Positions 10,309 to 19,206 of a stretch of DNA of 64,000 nucleotides are shown here, in pieces. The DNA is from CAWIOX01 sp963837775 (GTDB lineage: Bacteria; Pseudomonadota; Gammaproteobacteria; Burkholderiales; Burkholderiaceae_D). Within the stretch, counting starts at the first letter, position 1. Each line of letters starts with the position of its first letter. The stretch lies in the NCBI GenBank assembly GCA_963837775.1, contig CAWIOX010000001.1, positions 1-64,000 on the forward strand, given 5' to 3'. The position numbers were made by a program, and so were the translations under genes. The notes under the pieces are model-generated. The model saw only the letters and a list, made by a program, of their open reading frames with translations. It searched no databases and was not told the DNA's origin.

Positions 10309-10452
10309 TAGAATTCCGAAAATCAGATACAAATAAGCGCCGATTGCGCGCAGCGGCATGCTGCCCGCCGTTGACGGCACGATGGAAAGCCACGCAGGCG
10401 CAGGCACACGACCCGGCAGGTCATGCGATGCGACCTTGTGAATAGGTGCTGC

Positions 10453-10839
10453 TTAGGAGAGGGTTGGGGGTGCCCGTGGATTCGCGGCCGACCAGGCAGG
10501 CAATGGCCGCGGGGCGGAGAAAAACAGCGAAGGGTACAAGCCGGCCTGGTTCACCGGGAACAGGAAAAACTGCTTCTGTTCTGGCGGCAACGCGGTTGCA
10601 TCGAGCACGCAGAACGGGCAATGCTCCGGGTGCAGGCCAGGCAGTGCCGGCTGACTCTCGCCGCGCGCATCGGTGGCAACAAGCTTCATCCCATGCGCAG
10701 TACATATCTGCATACGGACTGCGGTAGCGCCGTTGCGTTGTGCCAGCGCATGCGAAATCGCCGGCGCGATCGTGCCGCCAAGAATGGCAATCACAGCAAT
10801 CCAGGCAAGCAGGCGACGCAGGGCGATGAAACAATACAT
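10453..10839 (-). CDS. DUF2946 family protein
   Basis: A 128-residue relative of the protein at 163-576. It has an N-terminal hydrophobic segment (AWIAVIAILGGTIAPAISHA), the motif HCPFC (near residue 73) and a tail ending NPRAPPTLS. It precedes the TonB receptor gene on the same strand (145-base gap), giving the order DUF2946, receptor, PepSY protein. Having one DUF2946 gene with each receptor suggests an accessory role in the same uptake process. The molecular function is unknown. The start is an ATG directly before the hydrophobic segment. Confidence 0.78.
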   Translation of the reverse strand: MYCFIALRRLLAWIAVIAILGGTIAPAISHALAQRNGATAVRMQICTAHGMKLVATDARGESQPALPGLHPEHCPFCVLDATALPPEQKQFFLFPVNQAGLYPSLFFSAPRPLPAWSAANPRAPPTLS

Positions 10840-11164
10840 GGGGCAACATTCTAACCGAGCGATTTCGCTTTGCGAGCCACGGCCAGCGTGATCCGTTAAA
10901 GAAATCAGCGCGCTCGTTCTGAAAATTGATCGAGGTCAATTTTTATCCGGTTCGCGGATGAAATAGAGGCCAGCGCGATGCCCAGGAACCCGATCCCAGG
11001 CGCCCTCGCCAACGACGCAAGCACTCCGGCAATCCGCATCTGCCGCGGCCACGAGCCTGCCGGAAATCGTTGACGCGCTGTGGTCCAGGGCAAACCGGAC
11101 TGCCCGGCCTGCACCAGCACCGCCAAATCGCAGCGGCGCTCCATGTTTCGGCTTGAATTTCAGA
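10840..11164. other. Gap with no recognised gene
   Basis: A gap between the DUF2946 gene and repeat copy B. Short open frames exist on the minus strand (for example 10905-11144), but none resembles a known protein or has a convincing ribosome-binding site. It may hold the promoter of the minus-strand DUF2946-receptor set; no clear operator was seen. Confidence 0.4.
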
Positions 11165-11250
11165 TAAATTGCGGGGGTATGCGATGAAACATAGCAGTTG
11201 CCGCACGGTTTCATTGCCCTGTTAAAAATACAGGGTGCAGTATATTTTCA
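11165..11250 (-). repeat. Two-hairpin intergenic repeat, copy B
   Basis: On the minus strand it opens TGAAAATATACTGCACCC, then TGTATTTTTAACAG, the conserved centre CGTGCGGCAA, a small hairpin TATG/CATA, and ATACCCCCG. It aligns over its full length with copies C, D and E. Confidence 0.75.
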
Positions 11251-11428
11251 GCAAAAAACGGCGGGCGCAACTGTCACACGCCGGCCGCTGCTGATGCTGG
11301 ACCTGTGCGTGAGCCTGTAAAGCCAGGCTGGAAGCGTTCCGGGTTGCGCTGGCCGAGGAAAAATGAAATGCACACCCTTTTCAGGTTTCCTTTGCACGCT
11401 GGCAGACCGCAGCGCTGATGCGCGCCAG

Positions 11429-11641
11429 TCAAAAATACTCGTAGCCCTTCATCGGCACGCTGCTCTGTTCGGCCTTTTTCAGTTCCTCCAGATCGACCTT
11501 GTGGTTCCAGAAAATATACCAACCCTTGCTTTGATCCTGAACCACTTCCGGATGCTGTTCCAGATACGTGCCCATGAATCGCTCAAACTCCGAAACGTAT
11601 CCGGCGTGACCGACCCGATATTGTTGTCGTTCGGCAGACAT
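11429..11641 (-). CDS. DUF3460 family protein
   Basis: A 70-residue protein of the DUF3460 family, which is typical of betaproteobacteria. Recognisable features are the YVSEFERFMG stretch near the start, HPEVVQDQ in the middle, a WYIFWNHKVDLEE segment, and a C-terminal GYEYF. The function is unknown. Although the frame is open upstream to 11746, ATG 11641 follows a GGAGAAGG ribosome-binding site and starts where the family starts. It reads away from the aconitase gene, which lies on the other strand. Confidence 0.85.
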   Translation of the reverse strand: MSAERQQYRVGHAGYVSEFERFMGTYLEQHPEVVQDQSKGWYIFWNHKVDLEELKKAEQSSVPMKGYEYF

Positions 11642-11886
11642 ATTTGCACCTTCTCCATTTAAGCCGGCGCACCGGCAGAAAAACCCACAATCGTTAGAGT
11701 GCCGAAAGCCTGCTTGGTTTCCTCGCCAGCGCGCGCGATCCGGCATCCGGCAACGCCGGGCAACCCGACTGGAAATAGCCCCTGATTTGCACTAGTCTGA
11801 TACTGGAGCCCGTCTTGCAGGAACGCAGCATCGGGCGGCTCCGGCAACCGTGGTTGATCGACGCAGGCGGCAGGAGGTCGCCGCTC

Positions 11887-13836
11887 ATGGGCAAGAACGT
11901 CACGCAGAAGCTGATCGAGAGTCATCTGGTCGAAGGCCGGATGCAGGCCGGCAGCGAAATCGGTCTGAAAATCGACCAGACGCTGGCCCAGGACGCCACC
12001 GGCACGCTGGTGATGCTGGAATTCGAGGCGATGGGGATCGGCCGCGTGCGCACCGAACTGTCGGCCCAGTACGTGGACCACAACCTGCTGCAGGAAGATT
12101 TCAAGAACGCCGACGACCACCTGTTCTTGCGCAGCGCCTGCAAGCGCTTCGGCCTGTGGTACAGCCGGCCCGGCAACGGCGTCAGCCATCCGCTGCACAT
12201 GGAGCGCTTCGGGGTGCCGGGCAAGACCCTGCTGGGTTCGGACAGCCACACCTGCGCGGCCGGGTCGCTCGGCATGCTGGCGATCGGCGCCGGCGGCCTC
12301 GAAGTCGCGATGGCGATGGCGGGGGAGCCGTTCTACGTGAAGATGCCGACCATCTGGGGCGTCAAGCTGGTCGGCGAACTGCCCGACTGGGTCAGCGCGA
12401 AGGATGTGATTCTGGAAATGCTGCGCCGCCACGATGTCGACGGCGGGCTCGACAAGATCATCGAATATTACGGTCCCGGCCTGCAGAGCCTGACTGCGAT
12501 GGACCGCCACGTGATCGCCAACATGGGGGCCGAACTGGGCGCCACCGCGACGGTATTCCCGTCGGATCAGGCGGTCCGGGCGTTCCTGCAGAGCCAGGGG
12601 CGGGCCGCTGCCTGGCGTGAAATCGTCGCCGACCCGGATGCGCAGTACGACCAGCACGATGAAATCCGGCTGGCCGAGCTGGAGCCGCTGATCGCGCTGC
12701 CCGGCAGTCCGGGCAATGTGGTGCCGGTGCGCGAGGTCGCGGGCCGCGAAATCTACCAGTCCTACATCGGCTCATCGGCCAATCCGGGGCTGCGCGACTT
12801 CGCGATTGCCGCCTTCATCGTCGACGGCAAGCAGGTGCACGACCGCGTGTCGTTCGACATCAACCCGAGCTCGCGCCAGATCCTGGAGAACATGATTGCC
12901 TTGGGCATCCTCGGCAAGCTGGTGCGCGCCGGCGCGCGCCTGCACCAGGCCGGCTGCGGCGGCTGCATCGGCATGGGACAGGCGCCGGCCACCGGGCGCA
13001 TCAGCCTGCGCACCGTGCCGCGCAATTTCCCCGGCCGCTCGGGCAACAAGGACGATCAGGTCTATCTGTGCAGCCCGGAAACCGCCGCCGCGTCGGCGCT
13101 GAGCGGCGTGATCACCGATCCGCGCACGCTCGACATCGCCTACCCGCGCTTTCGCGAGCCGCAGAGCATCCGCCTCAATACCGAGATGCTGCTGGCGCCG
13201 GTGCCGGAAGATGCCGCGTATGCGCTGGAGAAAGGCCCGAACATCCAGCCGCTGCCGGTGCTGGCGCCGCTGCCGGAGCGGCTCGAAGGGCCGGTTCTGC
13301 TGAAGGTCGCGGACGATATCTCGACCGACGGCATCATGCCGGCCGGCGCCAAGGTGCTGCCGTTCCGCAGCAATATCCCGGAACTGAGCAAGTTCGTGTT
13401 CAGCCAGATCGACCCGAGCTACTATCAGAGAGCGCTGGCCTGCCGCGAGCAGGGCTCGTTCGTGGTCGGCGGCGCCAATTACGGCCAGGGTTCCAGCCGC
13501 GAGCACGCGGCGCTGTGCCCGCGCTATCTGGGGCTGCAGGCGGTGATCGCAAAAAGTTTCGCCCGCATCCACCTGCAAAACCTGAGCAACTTCGGCATCC
13601 TGCCGCTGACCTTCGTCGACCCCGAGGACTGGGACCGGATCGCGCCGGGCGATGTGCTGGCGATCGCCGACGTGCGCAACGCGATCAGCCGGGGCAGCAG
13701 GATCAACGTGACGAATCTGAGCCGCAAGCAGACCTATGCAACCGAACACCCGCTGACGCCGCGCCAGGTCGAGATGGTGCTGGCGGGCAGCCTGATCAAT
13801 CTGGTGCGGCAGAAAATGGTTTCGCAAGCGCCTTAA
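11887..13836 (+). CDS. Aconitate hydratase, short bacterial type
   Basis: A 649-residue [4Fe-4S] aconitase that interconverts citrate and isocitrate in the TCA cycle. Its size and single-chain layout match the short type first noted in Aquifex, not the roughly 900-residue AcnA/AcnB. The cluster cysteines lie in SDSHTCAAGS (near residue 121) and GCGGCIGMG (near 360). The C-terminal swivel domain has GGANYGQGSSREHAAL (near 530). ATG 11887 follows an AGGAGG ribosome-binding site, so the longer frame from 11815 is unlikely. Homologous short forms include homoaconitase/isopropylmalate isomerase relatives, so substrate specificity is inferred. GC content looks high relative to the copper region. 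Confidence 0.85.
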   Translation: MGKNVTQKLIESHLVEGRMQAGSEIGLKIDQTLAQDATGTLVMLEFEAMGIGRVRTELSAQYVDHNLLQEDFKNADDHLFLRSACKRFGLWYSRPGNGVSHPLHMERFGVPGKTLLGSDSHTCAAGSLGMLAIGAGGLEVAMAMAGEPFYVKMPTIWGVKLVGELPDWVSAKDVILEMLRRHDVDGGLDKIIEYYGPGLQSLTAMDRHVIANMGAELGATATVFPSDQAVRAFLQSQGRAAAWREIVADPDAQYDQHDEIRLAELEPLIALPGSPGNVVPVREVAGREIYQSYIGSSANPGLRDFAIAAFIVDGKQVHDRVSFDINPSSRQILENMIALGILGKLVRAGARLHQAGCGGCIGMGQAPATGRISLRTVPRNFPGRSGNKDDQVYLCSPETAAASALSGVITDPRTLDIAYPRFREPQSIRLNTEMLLAPVPEDAAYALEKGPNIQPLPVLAPLPERLEGPVLLKVADDISTDGIMPAGAKVLPFRSNIPELSKFVFSQIDPSYYQRALACREQGSFVVGGANYGQGSSREHAALCPRYLGLQAVIAKSFARIHLQNLSNFGILPLTFVDPEDWDRIAPGDVLAIADVRNAISRGSRINVTNLSRKQTYATEHPLTPRQVEMVLAGSLINLVRQKMVSQAP

Positions 13837-13935
13837 ATTGAAGAATTGCGCATTTTCCTGCTCGATTTCAACAAACCCCGGCCGCCTCTCAGGTAGACTG
13901 CAACTTTCGAACACCACACCATCATGGAGCTTCCA

Positions 13936-14181
13936 ATGAGTAATAAAGGGCAGTTGTTACAAGACCCCTTCCTGAATATCTTGCGCAAAGAGAATATTCC
14001 CGTATCGATCTTTCTGGTCAACGGGATCAAACTGCAAGGTCAGATCGAAGCCTTCGATCAGTATGTCGTCTTGCTGCGCAGCACAGTGACGCAATTGGTC
14101 TACAAGCACGCGATCTCGACCATCGTTCCAGCGCGCGCGGTCAATCTGAACCCTGAAGCAAAAGCAGAATCCGCCAATTGA
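13936..14181 (+). CDS. hfq: Hfq RNA chaperone (solitary copy)
   Basis: An 81-residue Sm-like RNA chaperone that forms a hexameric ring and pairs small RNAs with mRNAs. The Sm1 motif (VSIFLVNGIKLQGQIEAFDQYVV) and the Sm2 motif (YKHAISTIVP) are intact. The proximal-face residues Q8 and D9 (QLLQDPFLN) are also present. ATG 13936 follows GGAG within ATGGAGC; the frame has another ATG at 13924. In Burkholderiales the main hfq normally sits beside der and hflX. Here it stands alone after an aconitase gene, so this may be a second, paralogous Hfq. Deviations from the usual betaproteobacterial sequence (ILRKENIPVSIF) support that. Confidence 0.92.
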   Translation: MSNKGQLLQDPFLNILRKENIPVSIFLVNGIKLQGQIEAFDQYVVLLRSTVTQLVYKHAISTIVPARAVNLNPEAKAESAN

Positions 14182-14261
14182 TCCTGCAACATGACGCGTC
14201 CGGGGAAGCGCCCGGGCCGTCAAGCGCCGCCCTGACAGCCGGCTGCCTGCCCCCCTGATTT

Positions 14262-14352
14262 CATATTTTCAGGGGGGGTATGATGAAAAACATAGTGCTT
14301 ACCGCACGCAAACAAAGCACTTTTAAAAATACATACCGCAGTATATTTTCCG
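14262..14352 (-). repeat. Two-hairpin intergenic repeat, copy C
   Basis: On the minus strand it opens GGAAAATATACTGCGGTATG, then TATTTTTAAAA, the centre GCGTGCGGTAAGCAC, a hairpin TATG/CATA, and ATACCCCCCC. It lies between hfq and the aldo/keto reductase gene and fills most of that gap. Confidence 0.75.
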
Positions 14353-14505
14353 CTAGCAGGCGCAGGCCGGGAGCGCATGGCGGCCGTCCGGGCAGCAAGC
14401 GCATCCCGGCGCGCAACGCAATTGCAGGAAAGTGATTAAAATCGACTGCGCGCTGCATCACACTCAGACCTTGCCGGCATCAGGCCCACATCCGAAGGAA
14501 ATCAC

Positions 14506-15549
14506 ATGCACTACATCCCGTCACCGACCCGTTATGACAGCATGCCGTACCGCTTTTGCGGCCGCAGCGGGCTGAAGCTGCCGGCCCTGTCGCTCGGCAT
14601 GTGGCACAACTTCGGCGACAGCACGCCGCTGGAACAGCAGCGCGCGATGCTGCGCACCGCATTCGACCTGGGCATCACGCATTTTGACCTGGCCAACAAT
14701 TACGGCCCGCCGTACGGCAGCGCGGAGCGCAATTTCGGCAGCATTTTCAAGCAGGATTTCAAGCCGCACCGCGACGAGCTGATCATCTCCAGCAAGGCCG
14801 GCTGGGACATGTGGCCGGGGCCGTACGGCCAGGGCGGCGGCTCGCGCAAATATCTGCTGGCCAGCCTGGACCAGAGCCTGGGCCGGATGGGGCTGGAGTA
14901 TGTGGATATCTTCTATTCGCATCGCTTCGACCCGGAAACGCCGCTGGAAGAAACCGCCGCCGCACTGGCCAGCGCGGTGCAGCAGGGCAAGGCGCTATAT
15001 GTCGGCATCTCCTCCTATTCCGCCGCCAAAACCCAGGAAATGGCGCAGCTGTTGCGCTCTTACCAGGTGCCATGCCTGATCCATCAGCCCTCGTACAATA
15101 TGTTCAACCGCTGGATCGAGCGCGACCTGCTCGCTACGCTGGAGCAAGAGGGCATCGGCTGCATCACCTTCACCGCGCTGGCGCAGGGCTTGCTGACCGA
15201 CAAATACCTGCACGGCATTCCGCCCGATGCGCGCATCAACCGCCCCGGCGGCGGCTCGCTGAAGGCCGAGCACCTGAGCCCGCAAAACCTGGCGCACGTG
15301 AAGGAACTCAATGAAATTGCCAAAACTCGCGGCCAGAGTCTGGCGCAGATGGCGCTGGCCTGGGTGCTGCGCGACCCGCGCGTGACCACCACGCTGATCG
15401 GCGCCAGCAGCCCGGAGCAGATCCGCGAGAACGTCGCTGCGCTGGATAACCTGGCGTTTAGCCCGGAAGAACTGGCGATGATCGATGCGCTGGCCGAGGA
15501 AGGCAACGTCAATCTGTGGGAACGCCCGTCACACGACATGAAGCCCTAG
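14506..15549 (+). CDS. Aldo/keto reductase (YghZ-like)
   Basis: A 347-residue NADPH-dependent aldo/keto reductase closest in character to YghZ/L-glyceraldehyde 3-phosphate reductase. The catalytic tetrad is visible: Asp in THFDLANNYG, Tyr in the same NNYGP stretch, Lys in IISSKAGWDMW, and His in YSHRFD. The cofactor-binding end is TTTLIGASSPEQIRENV. The opening YRFCGRSGLKLPALSLG and the GQGGGSRKYL loop fit this subfamily. The physiological substrate is uncertain; detoxification of methylglyoxal or small aldehydes is a common role. It stands alone. Confidence 0.88.
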   Translation: MHYIPSPTRYDSMPYRFCGRSGLKLPALSLGMWHNFGDSTPLEQQRAMLRTAFDLGITHFDLANNYGPPYGSAERNFGSIFKQDFKPHRDELIISSKAGWDMWPGPYGQGGGSRKYLLASLDQSLGRMGLEYVDIFYSHRFDPETPLEETAAALASAVQQGKALYVGISSYSAAKTQEMAQLLRSYQVPCLIHQPSYNMFNRWIERDLLATLEQEGIGCITFTALAQGLLTDKYLHGIPPDARINRPGGGSLKAEHLSPQNLAHVKELNEIAKTRGQSLAQMALAWVLRDPRVTTTLIGASSPEQIRENVAALDNLAFSPEELAMIDALAEEGNVNLWERPSHDMKP

Positions 15550-15579
15550 CGGCCTGTCGGGTGGATCGACCACAACAAC

Positions 15580-15690
15580 TTATCCACCCGATATCCACCG
15601 CTTGCTCACCGTTTATTCACCGGCTTATACAAGCCTTATTCACCGCTTATCAAACGTTTTTCTACACGCTTATCCACAGCGTTATGCACA
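15580..15690 (+). repeat. Phased array of ten DnaA-box-like repeats
   Basis: Ten 9-mers resembling TTATCCACA, all in the same orientation, begin at 15580, 15591, 15602, 15613, 15625, 15636, 15647, 15658, 15670 and 15682. The spacing is therefore 11 or 12 bp throughout. The copy at 15670 is a perfect consensus and 15682 (TTATGCACA) differs at one base; the others read TTATCCACC, ATATCCACC, TTGCTCACC, TTATTCACC (twice), TTATACAAG, TTATCAAAC and TTTTCTACA. The array fills the gap between two convergent genes. One box per helical turn would put DnaA monomers on one face of the helix. A degenerate 11-bp tandem repeat with another role is the alternative. Confidence 0.7.
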
Positions 15691-15746
15691 AGCTATTTCC
15701 TGCTGCCGCAGCGTTTCTGCCGCTGCTGAAACCATATTGAATCGGA

Positions 15747-16732
15747 CTATGAACCCGCTTCGGGATTGAGCACGTTGTGCGGTCTGCCTGCGGCAAAATC
15801 GAGCACGTTCTGGAACGCCGCACGGAAATACAGCTCGTAGCTGTCCTGCTCGACATAGCCCAGGTGCGGCGTGGCCAGCACGTTGGGCATGCGCAGCAGC
15901 GCAGAATCCGGCGCCAGCGGCTCGCTCTCGAACACATCGAGCGCCGCGAAACCCGGGCGGCCGGCGGGCAGCGCCGCTTCCAGCGCGCCCGGCGCGACCA
16001 GTTCGGCACGGCTGGTATTGACGAACAGCGCACTCGGCTTCATGCATGCCAGATCGGCCGCAGTGACGATGCCGCGGGTCGCGTCATTCAGGCGCAGATG
16101 CAGTGAGATCACGTCGGCTGCGGCGAAAAACGCTTCTTTTGAGGCCGCCGCGTATGGCCGTCATTGCCGGCCGCCGCCCGGCTGGCGTCGCGTCCCCAGA
16201 CCAGCACCCGCATCCCGAACGCGCGGCCGTAGCCGGCGATCAGGCGGCCGATCTTGCCGTAGCCCCAGATGCCGAGGGTGCGGCCCTTGAGCACCGTGCC
16301 CAGCGTATTGTGCTGCGGCGCCAGCGCGGCGGTCTGCCACAGCCCTTGTTTCAGGTGCGCCGCGTACTGCGGGATCTTGCGCGAGGCGGCCATGATCAGC
16401 GCCCAGCTCAGTTCGGCCGGCGCCGTCGGGTCGCCCACGCCTTCGGTGATGGTCACGCCGCGCTGGGTCGCTGCCACCACGTCGATATGGCCGCTGACCT
16501 TGCCGGTCTGCGAGATCAGCTTCAGGTTCGGCAGCTTGTCGAGCAGCCCCTTGCCGATCACGCTGCGCTCGCGGATCAGCACCAGCGCGTCAAACGGCGC
16601 CAGCCGGAGCGCCAGCTGGCCGATGCCGCGCGCGGAGTGATTGAACACTTTGACTTGATGCCCATCGAGCATCTGAAAGCAGTCGAGCCGGCGCACCACA
16701 TCTTGATAATCATCGAGGATGGCAATTTTCAT
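15747..16732 (-). pseudogene. D-2-hydroxyacid dehydrogenase family protein, frameshifted
   Basis: An NAD-dependent dehydrogenase of the D-isomer 2-hydroxyacid (phosphoglycerate dehydrogenase-like) family, about 328 residues when repaired. The N-terminal catalytic domain begins MKIAILDDYQDV. The nucleotide-binding motif is GIWGYGKIGRLIAG, the arginine of SRAELV and the glutamate of DVFESEP are present, and the catalytic histidine is in ATPHLGY. One base is missing near 16151: inserting one joins NDGHT to AAASKEAFFAAADVISLHLRLN. ATG 16732 starts the domain; the frame is open further upstream but without family-like sequence. The substrate is unknown. Confidence 0.82.
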
Positions 16733-16755
16733 CTGTATCTCCGCATTTAATGTAA

Positions 16756-16805
16756 AAGTCGCGTAGCGACTCACTTCGCTCCCCTCTCCCGCGGGCGGGA
16801 GAGGG
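16756..16805. repeat. REP-like palindromes upstream of pckG
   Basis: Two hairpins lie side by side: AGTCGC-GTA-GCGACT (16756-16770) and a perfect 11-bp stem CCCCTCTCCCG / CGGGAGAGGGG (16780-16790 and 16795-16805, loop CGGG), followed by TTGGGGATGAGGG. This GC-rich palindrome with that tail is a common dispersed repeat in proteobacteria. The rest of the 16733-17208 gap is AT-rich and presumably holds the pckG promoter. Confidence 0.7.
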
Positions 16806-17208
16806 GTTGGGGATGAGGGCGGTCATGGCGCTTTCATGCATTGGGATAACAATTCGCCATGACCGTTAGGGTGATTCCGTAACAAAATAACGCGCCTGCA
16901 AAAAAGCCAAGTAACCTACTACATCGATCAACCATTTTTTACTACAAAATTTAGTTTGCATCATTAATTTGAACGATTTGCAGGTGTACAATCGACTTCC
17001 ACTTTTCAAATCAATTGCGAAAAACAAGCCCATTAGCCCGATCATTATTCCATTTTTCGGGCTTTGCAATCGTCAATCCGATTGCCATTCGACAAGACCG
17101 CCGTGTCGCTAATCATCGCAATCATGCCATTAGCGCCTGCCACAAGCTGACGACGATCCTGCCGTGCCGGGATAAGACAAGATTTCTTTTAGGCATTGGA
17201 GGTAGTTT

Positions 17209-19068
17209 ATGAATCAACCCATCATGCGTGGCGTGACCGCTGTGAATGCACCCGCTTACGTCAAACAACAGAAACTCATCCACTGGGTCGGCGAAGTCGC
17301 TGCGCTGACCAAACCGGACCGCATCGTCTGGTGCGACGGCTCGCAAGAAGAATACGACCGCCTGTGCGCCGAGATGGTCGCCACCGGCACCATGAAAAAG
17401 CTGAACCAGGCCAAGCGCCCGAACAGCTATCTGGCCTGCTCCGACCCGTCCGACGTAGCGCGCGTGGAAGACCGCACCTACATCTGCTCGGCCAAGCAGG
17501 AAGACGCCGGTCCGACCAACAACTGGATGGCGCCGGCCGAGATGCGCACCACCCTGTCCGGCCTGTTCGACGGCTGCATGCAGGGCCGCACCATGTATGT
17601 GGTGCCGTTCTCGATGGGTCCGCTGGGTTCGCCGATTGCCCATATCGGCATCGAATTGTCCGACTCACCATATGTCGTCGTCAACATGCGCATCATGACC
17701 CGCATGGGCAAGGCAGTGTATGACGTGCTCGGCACCGATGGCGAGTTCGTGCCTTGCGTGCACAGCGTCGGCGCACCGCTGGCGGCCGGCCAGCAGGATG
17801 TGGCCTGGCCTTGCAACAAGACCAAGTACATCGTGCATTACCCGGAAACCCGCGAAATCTGGTCCTACGGTTCCGGCTACGGCGGCAATGCGCTGCTCGG
17901 CAAGAAATGCTTCGCGCTGCGCATCGCATCGACCATGGGCCGCGATCAGGGCTGGCTGGCCGAACACATGCTGATCCTGGGCGTCGAATCGCCTGAAGGC
18001 AAGAAGCACTATGTGGCAGCGGCGTTCCCGTCGGCCTGCGGCAAGACCAACTTCGCAATGCTGATTCCCCCGGTCAGTTTCAAGGGCTGGAAAGTGACGA
18101 CCATCGGCGACGACATCGCCTGGATCAAGCCGGGCGCCGATGGCCGCCTGTACGCGATCAATCCGGAAGCCGGTTATTTTGGTGTGGCGCCTGGCACCAA
18201 CACCGCGACCAACTCCAACTGCATGGCCTCGCTGACGGCCAACACCATCTTCACCAACGTCGCTCTGACCGACGACGGCGATGTCTGGTGGGAAGGCATG
18301 ACCAAGGAAGCGCCGGCACACGCAATCGACTGGCAGGGCAGGGACTGGACGCCGCAAATCGCCAAGGAAACCGGCGCCAAGGCCGCGCATCCGAACGCGC
18401 GCTTCACCGTCGCCGCGACCCAGAATCCGGTGATCGATGCCGCCTGGGACGATCCGGCCGGGGTACCGATCTCCGCCTTCATCTTCGGCGGCCGCCGTTC
18501 GACCACCGTGCCGCTGGTGACTGAGGCGCGCAACTGGGTCGAAGGCGTGTACATGGCCGCGACCATGGGTTCCGAAACCACCGCTGCCGCTGTGGGCCAA
18601 ATGGGCGTGGTACGCCGTGATCCGTTTGCGATGCTGCCGTTCATGGGTTACAACATGAGCGACTATTTCCAGCACTGGCTGAACATGGGCGAGAAAATCG
18701 CCGCCTCATCGGCCGCATTGCCAAAAATCTACTGCGTGAACTGGTTCCGCACCGACGCCAACGGCAAGTTCGTCTGGCCCGGCTTCGGCGACAATATGCG
18801 CGTACTGAAATGGATGCTGGAGCGCATTGAAGGCAAGGCGGCAGCCGGGGTTGAACACCTGTTCGGCACCACCCCGACCTTTGGCGACCTGGAATGGGAT
18901 GGCATCGAGTTCACCCAGGCCCAGTTCGACACCATCACCTCGATCGACAAGGCCGCATGGCAAGCCGAGCTGATGCTGCACACGGAACTGTTCGACAAGC
19001 TGAAATACAACTTGCCGGCAGAGCTGGAAGCAGTGAAAGCGGCACTGGAGAAAAGCCTGTCTGCCTGA
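17209..19068 (+). CDS. pckG: Phosphoenolpyruvate carboxykinase (GTP)
   Basis: A 619-residue GTP-dependent PEP carboxykinase, which makes PEP from oxaloacetate in gluconeogenesis. The P-loop is FPSACGKTNFAML (near residue 280), the metal and substrate segments include TIGDDIAWIK, and the C-terminal half has FNPEAGYF-type sequence (AINPEAGYFGVAPGTN). Length and motifs fit the GTP family, not the ATP family of about 530 residues. The start follows a GGAGG ribosome-binding site. A strong terminator follows at 19087-19116, so it is probably monocistronic. Confidence 0.96.
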   Translation: MNQPIMRGVTAVNAPAYVKQQKLIHWVGEVAALTKPDRIVWCDGSQEEYDRLCAEMVATGTMKKLNQAKRPNSYLACSDPSDVARVEDRTYICSAKQEDAGPTNNWMAPAEMRTTLSGLFDGCMQGRTMYVVPFSMGPLGSPIAHIGIELSDSPYVVVNMRIMTRMGKAVYDVLGTDGEFVPCVHSVGAPLAAGQQDVAWPCNKTKYIVHYPETREIWSYGSGYGGNALLGKKCFALRIASTMGRDQGWLAEHMLILGVESPEGKKHYVAAAFPSACGKTNFAMLIPPVSFKGWKVTTIGDDIAWIKPGADGRLYAINPEAGYFGVAPGTNTATNSNCMASLTANTIFTNVALTDDGDVWWEGMTKEAPAHAIDWQGRDWTPQIAKETGAKAAHPNARFTVAATQNPVIDAAWDDPAGVPISAFIFGGRRSTTVPLVTEARNWVEGVYMAATMGSETTAAAVGQMGVVRRDPFAMLPFMGYNMSDYFQHWLNMGEKIAASSAALPKIYCVNWFRTDANGKFVWPGFGDNMRVLKWMLERIEGKAAAGVEHLFGTTPTFGDLEWDGIEFTQAQFDTITSIDKAAWQAELMLHTELFDKLKYNLPAELEAVKAALEKSLSA

Positions 19069-19086
19069 CATTGCCAGAAAGACATA

Positions 19087-19116
19087 GAAAAAGCGCGGAA
19101 TTCCGCGCTTTTTTTT
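19087..19116 (+). terminator. Intrinsic terminator of pckG
   Basis: A perfect stem AAAAAGCGCGGAA / TTCCGCGCTTTTT centred at 19101, followed by a continuing T-run, 18 bases after the pckG stop. Confidence 0.9.
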
Positions 19117-19132
19117 GGGCTGTTACAGGCAT

Positions 19133-19164
19133 AAAAAAACCCCGCCGGCCTTGGCCTGACGGGG
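19133..19164 (-). terminator. Intrinsic terminator for minus-strand genes
   Basis: Read on the minus strand: CCCCG...GGCC-AA-GGCC...CGGGG followed by seven T. It lies 42 bases after the stop of the DUF2798 gene and faces the pckG terminator, so convergent transcription is blocked both ways. Confidence 0.75.
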
Positions 19165-19206
19165 CTGAATTCTTGCTCTCAAAGAAGAGCAGATATTCCT
19201 GAGCAA

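Noticed and set aside
10905..11214. Overlapping minus-strand open frames upstream of the DUF2946 gene
   Set aside because: No family resemblance, and two frames overlap with equal lack of support; treated as non-coding.
15516..15740. Open reading frame across the DnaA-box-like array
   Set aside because: The encoded sequence reflects the nucleotide repeat, starts inside the aldo/keto reductase gene and has no family match.
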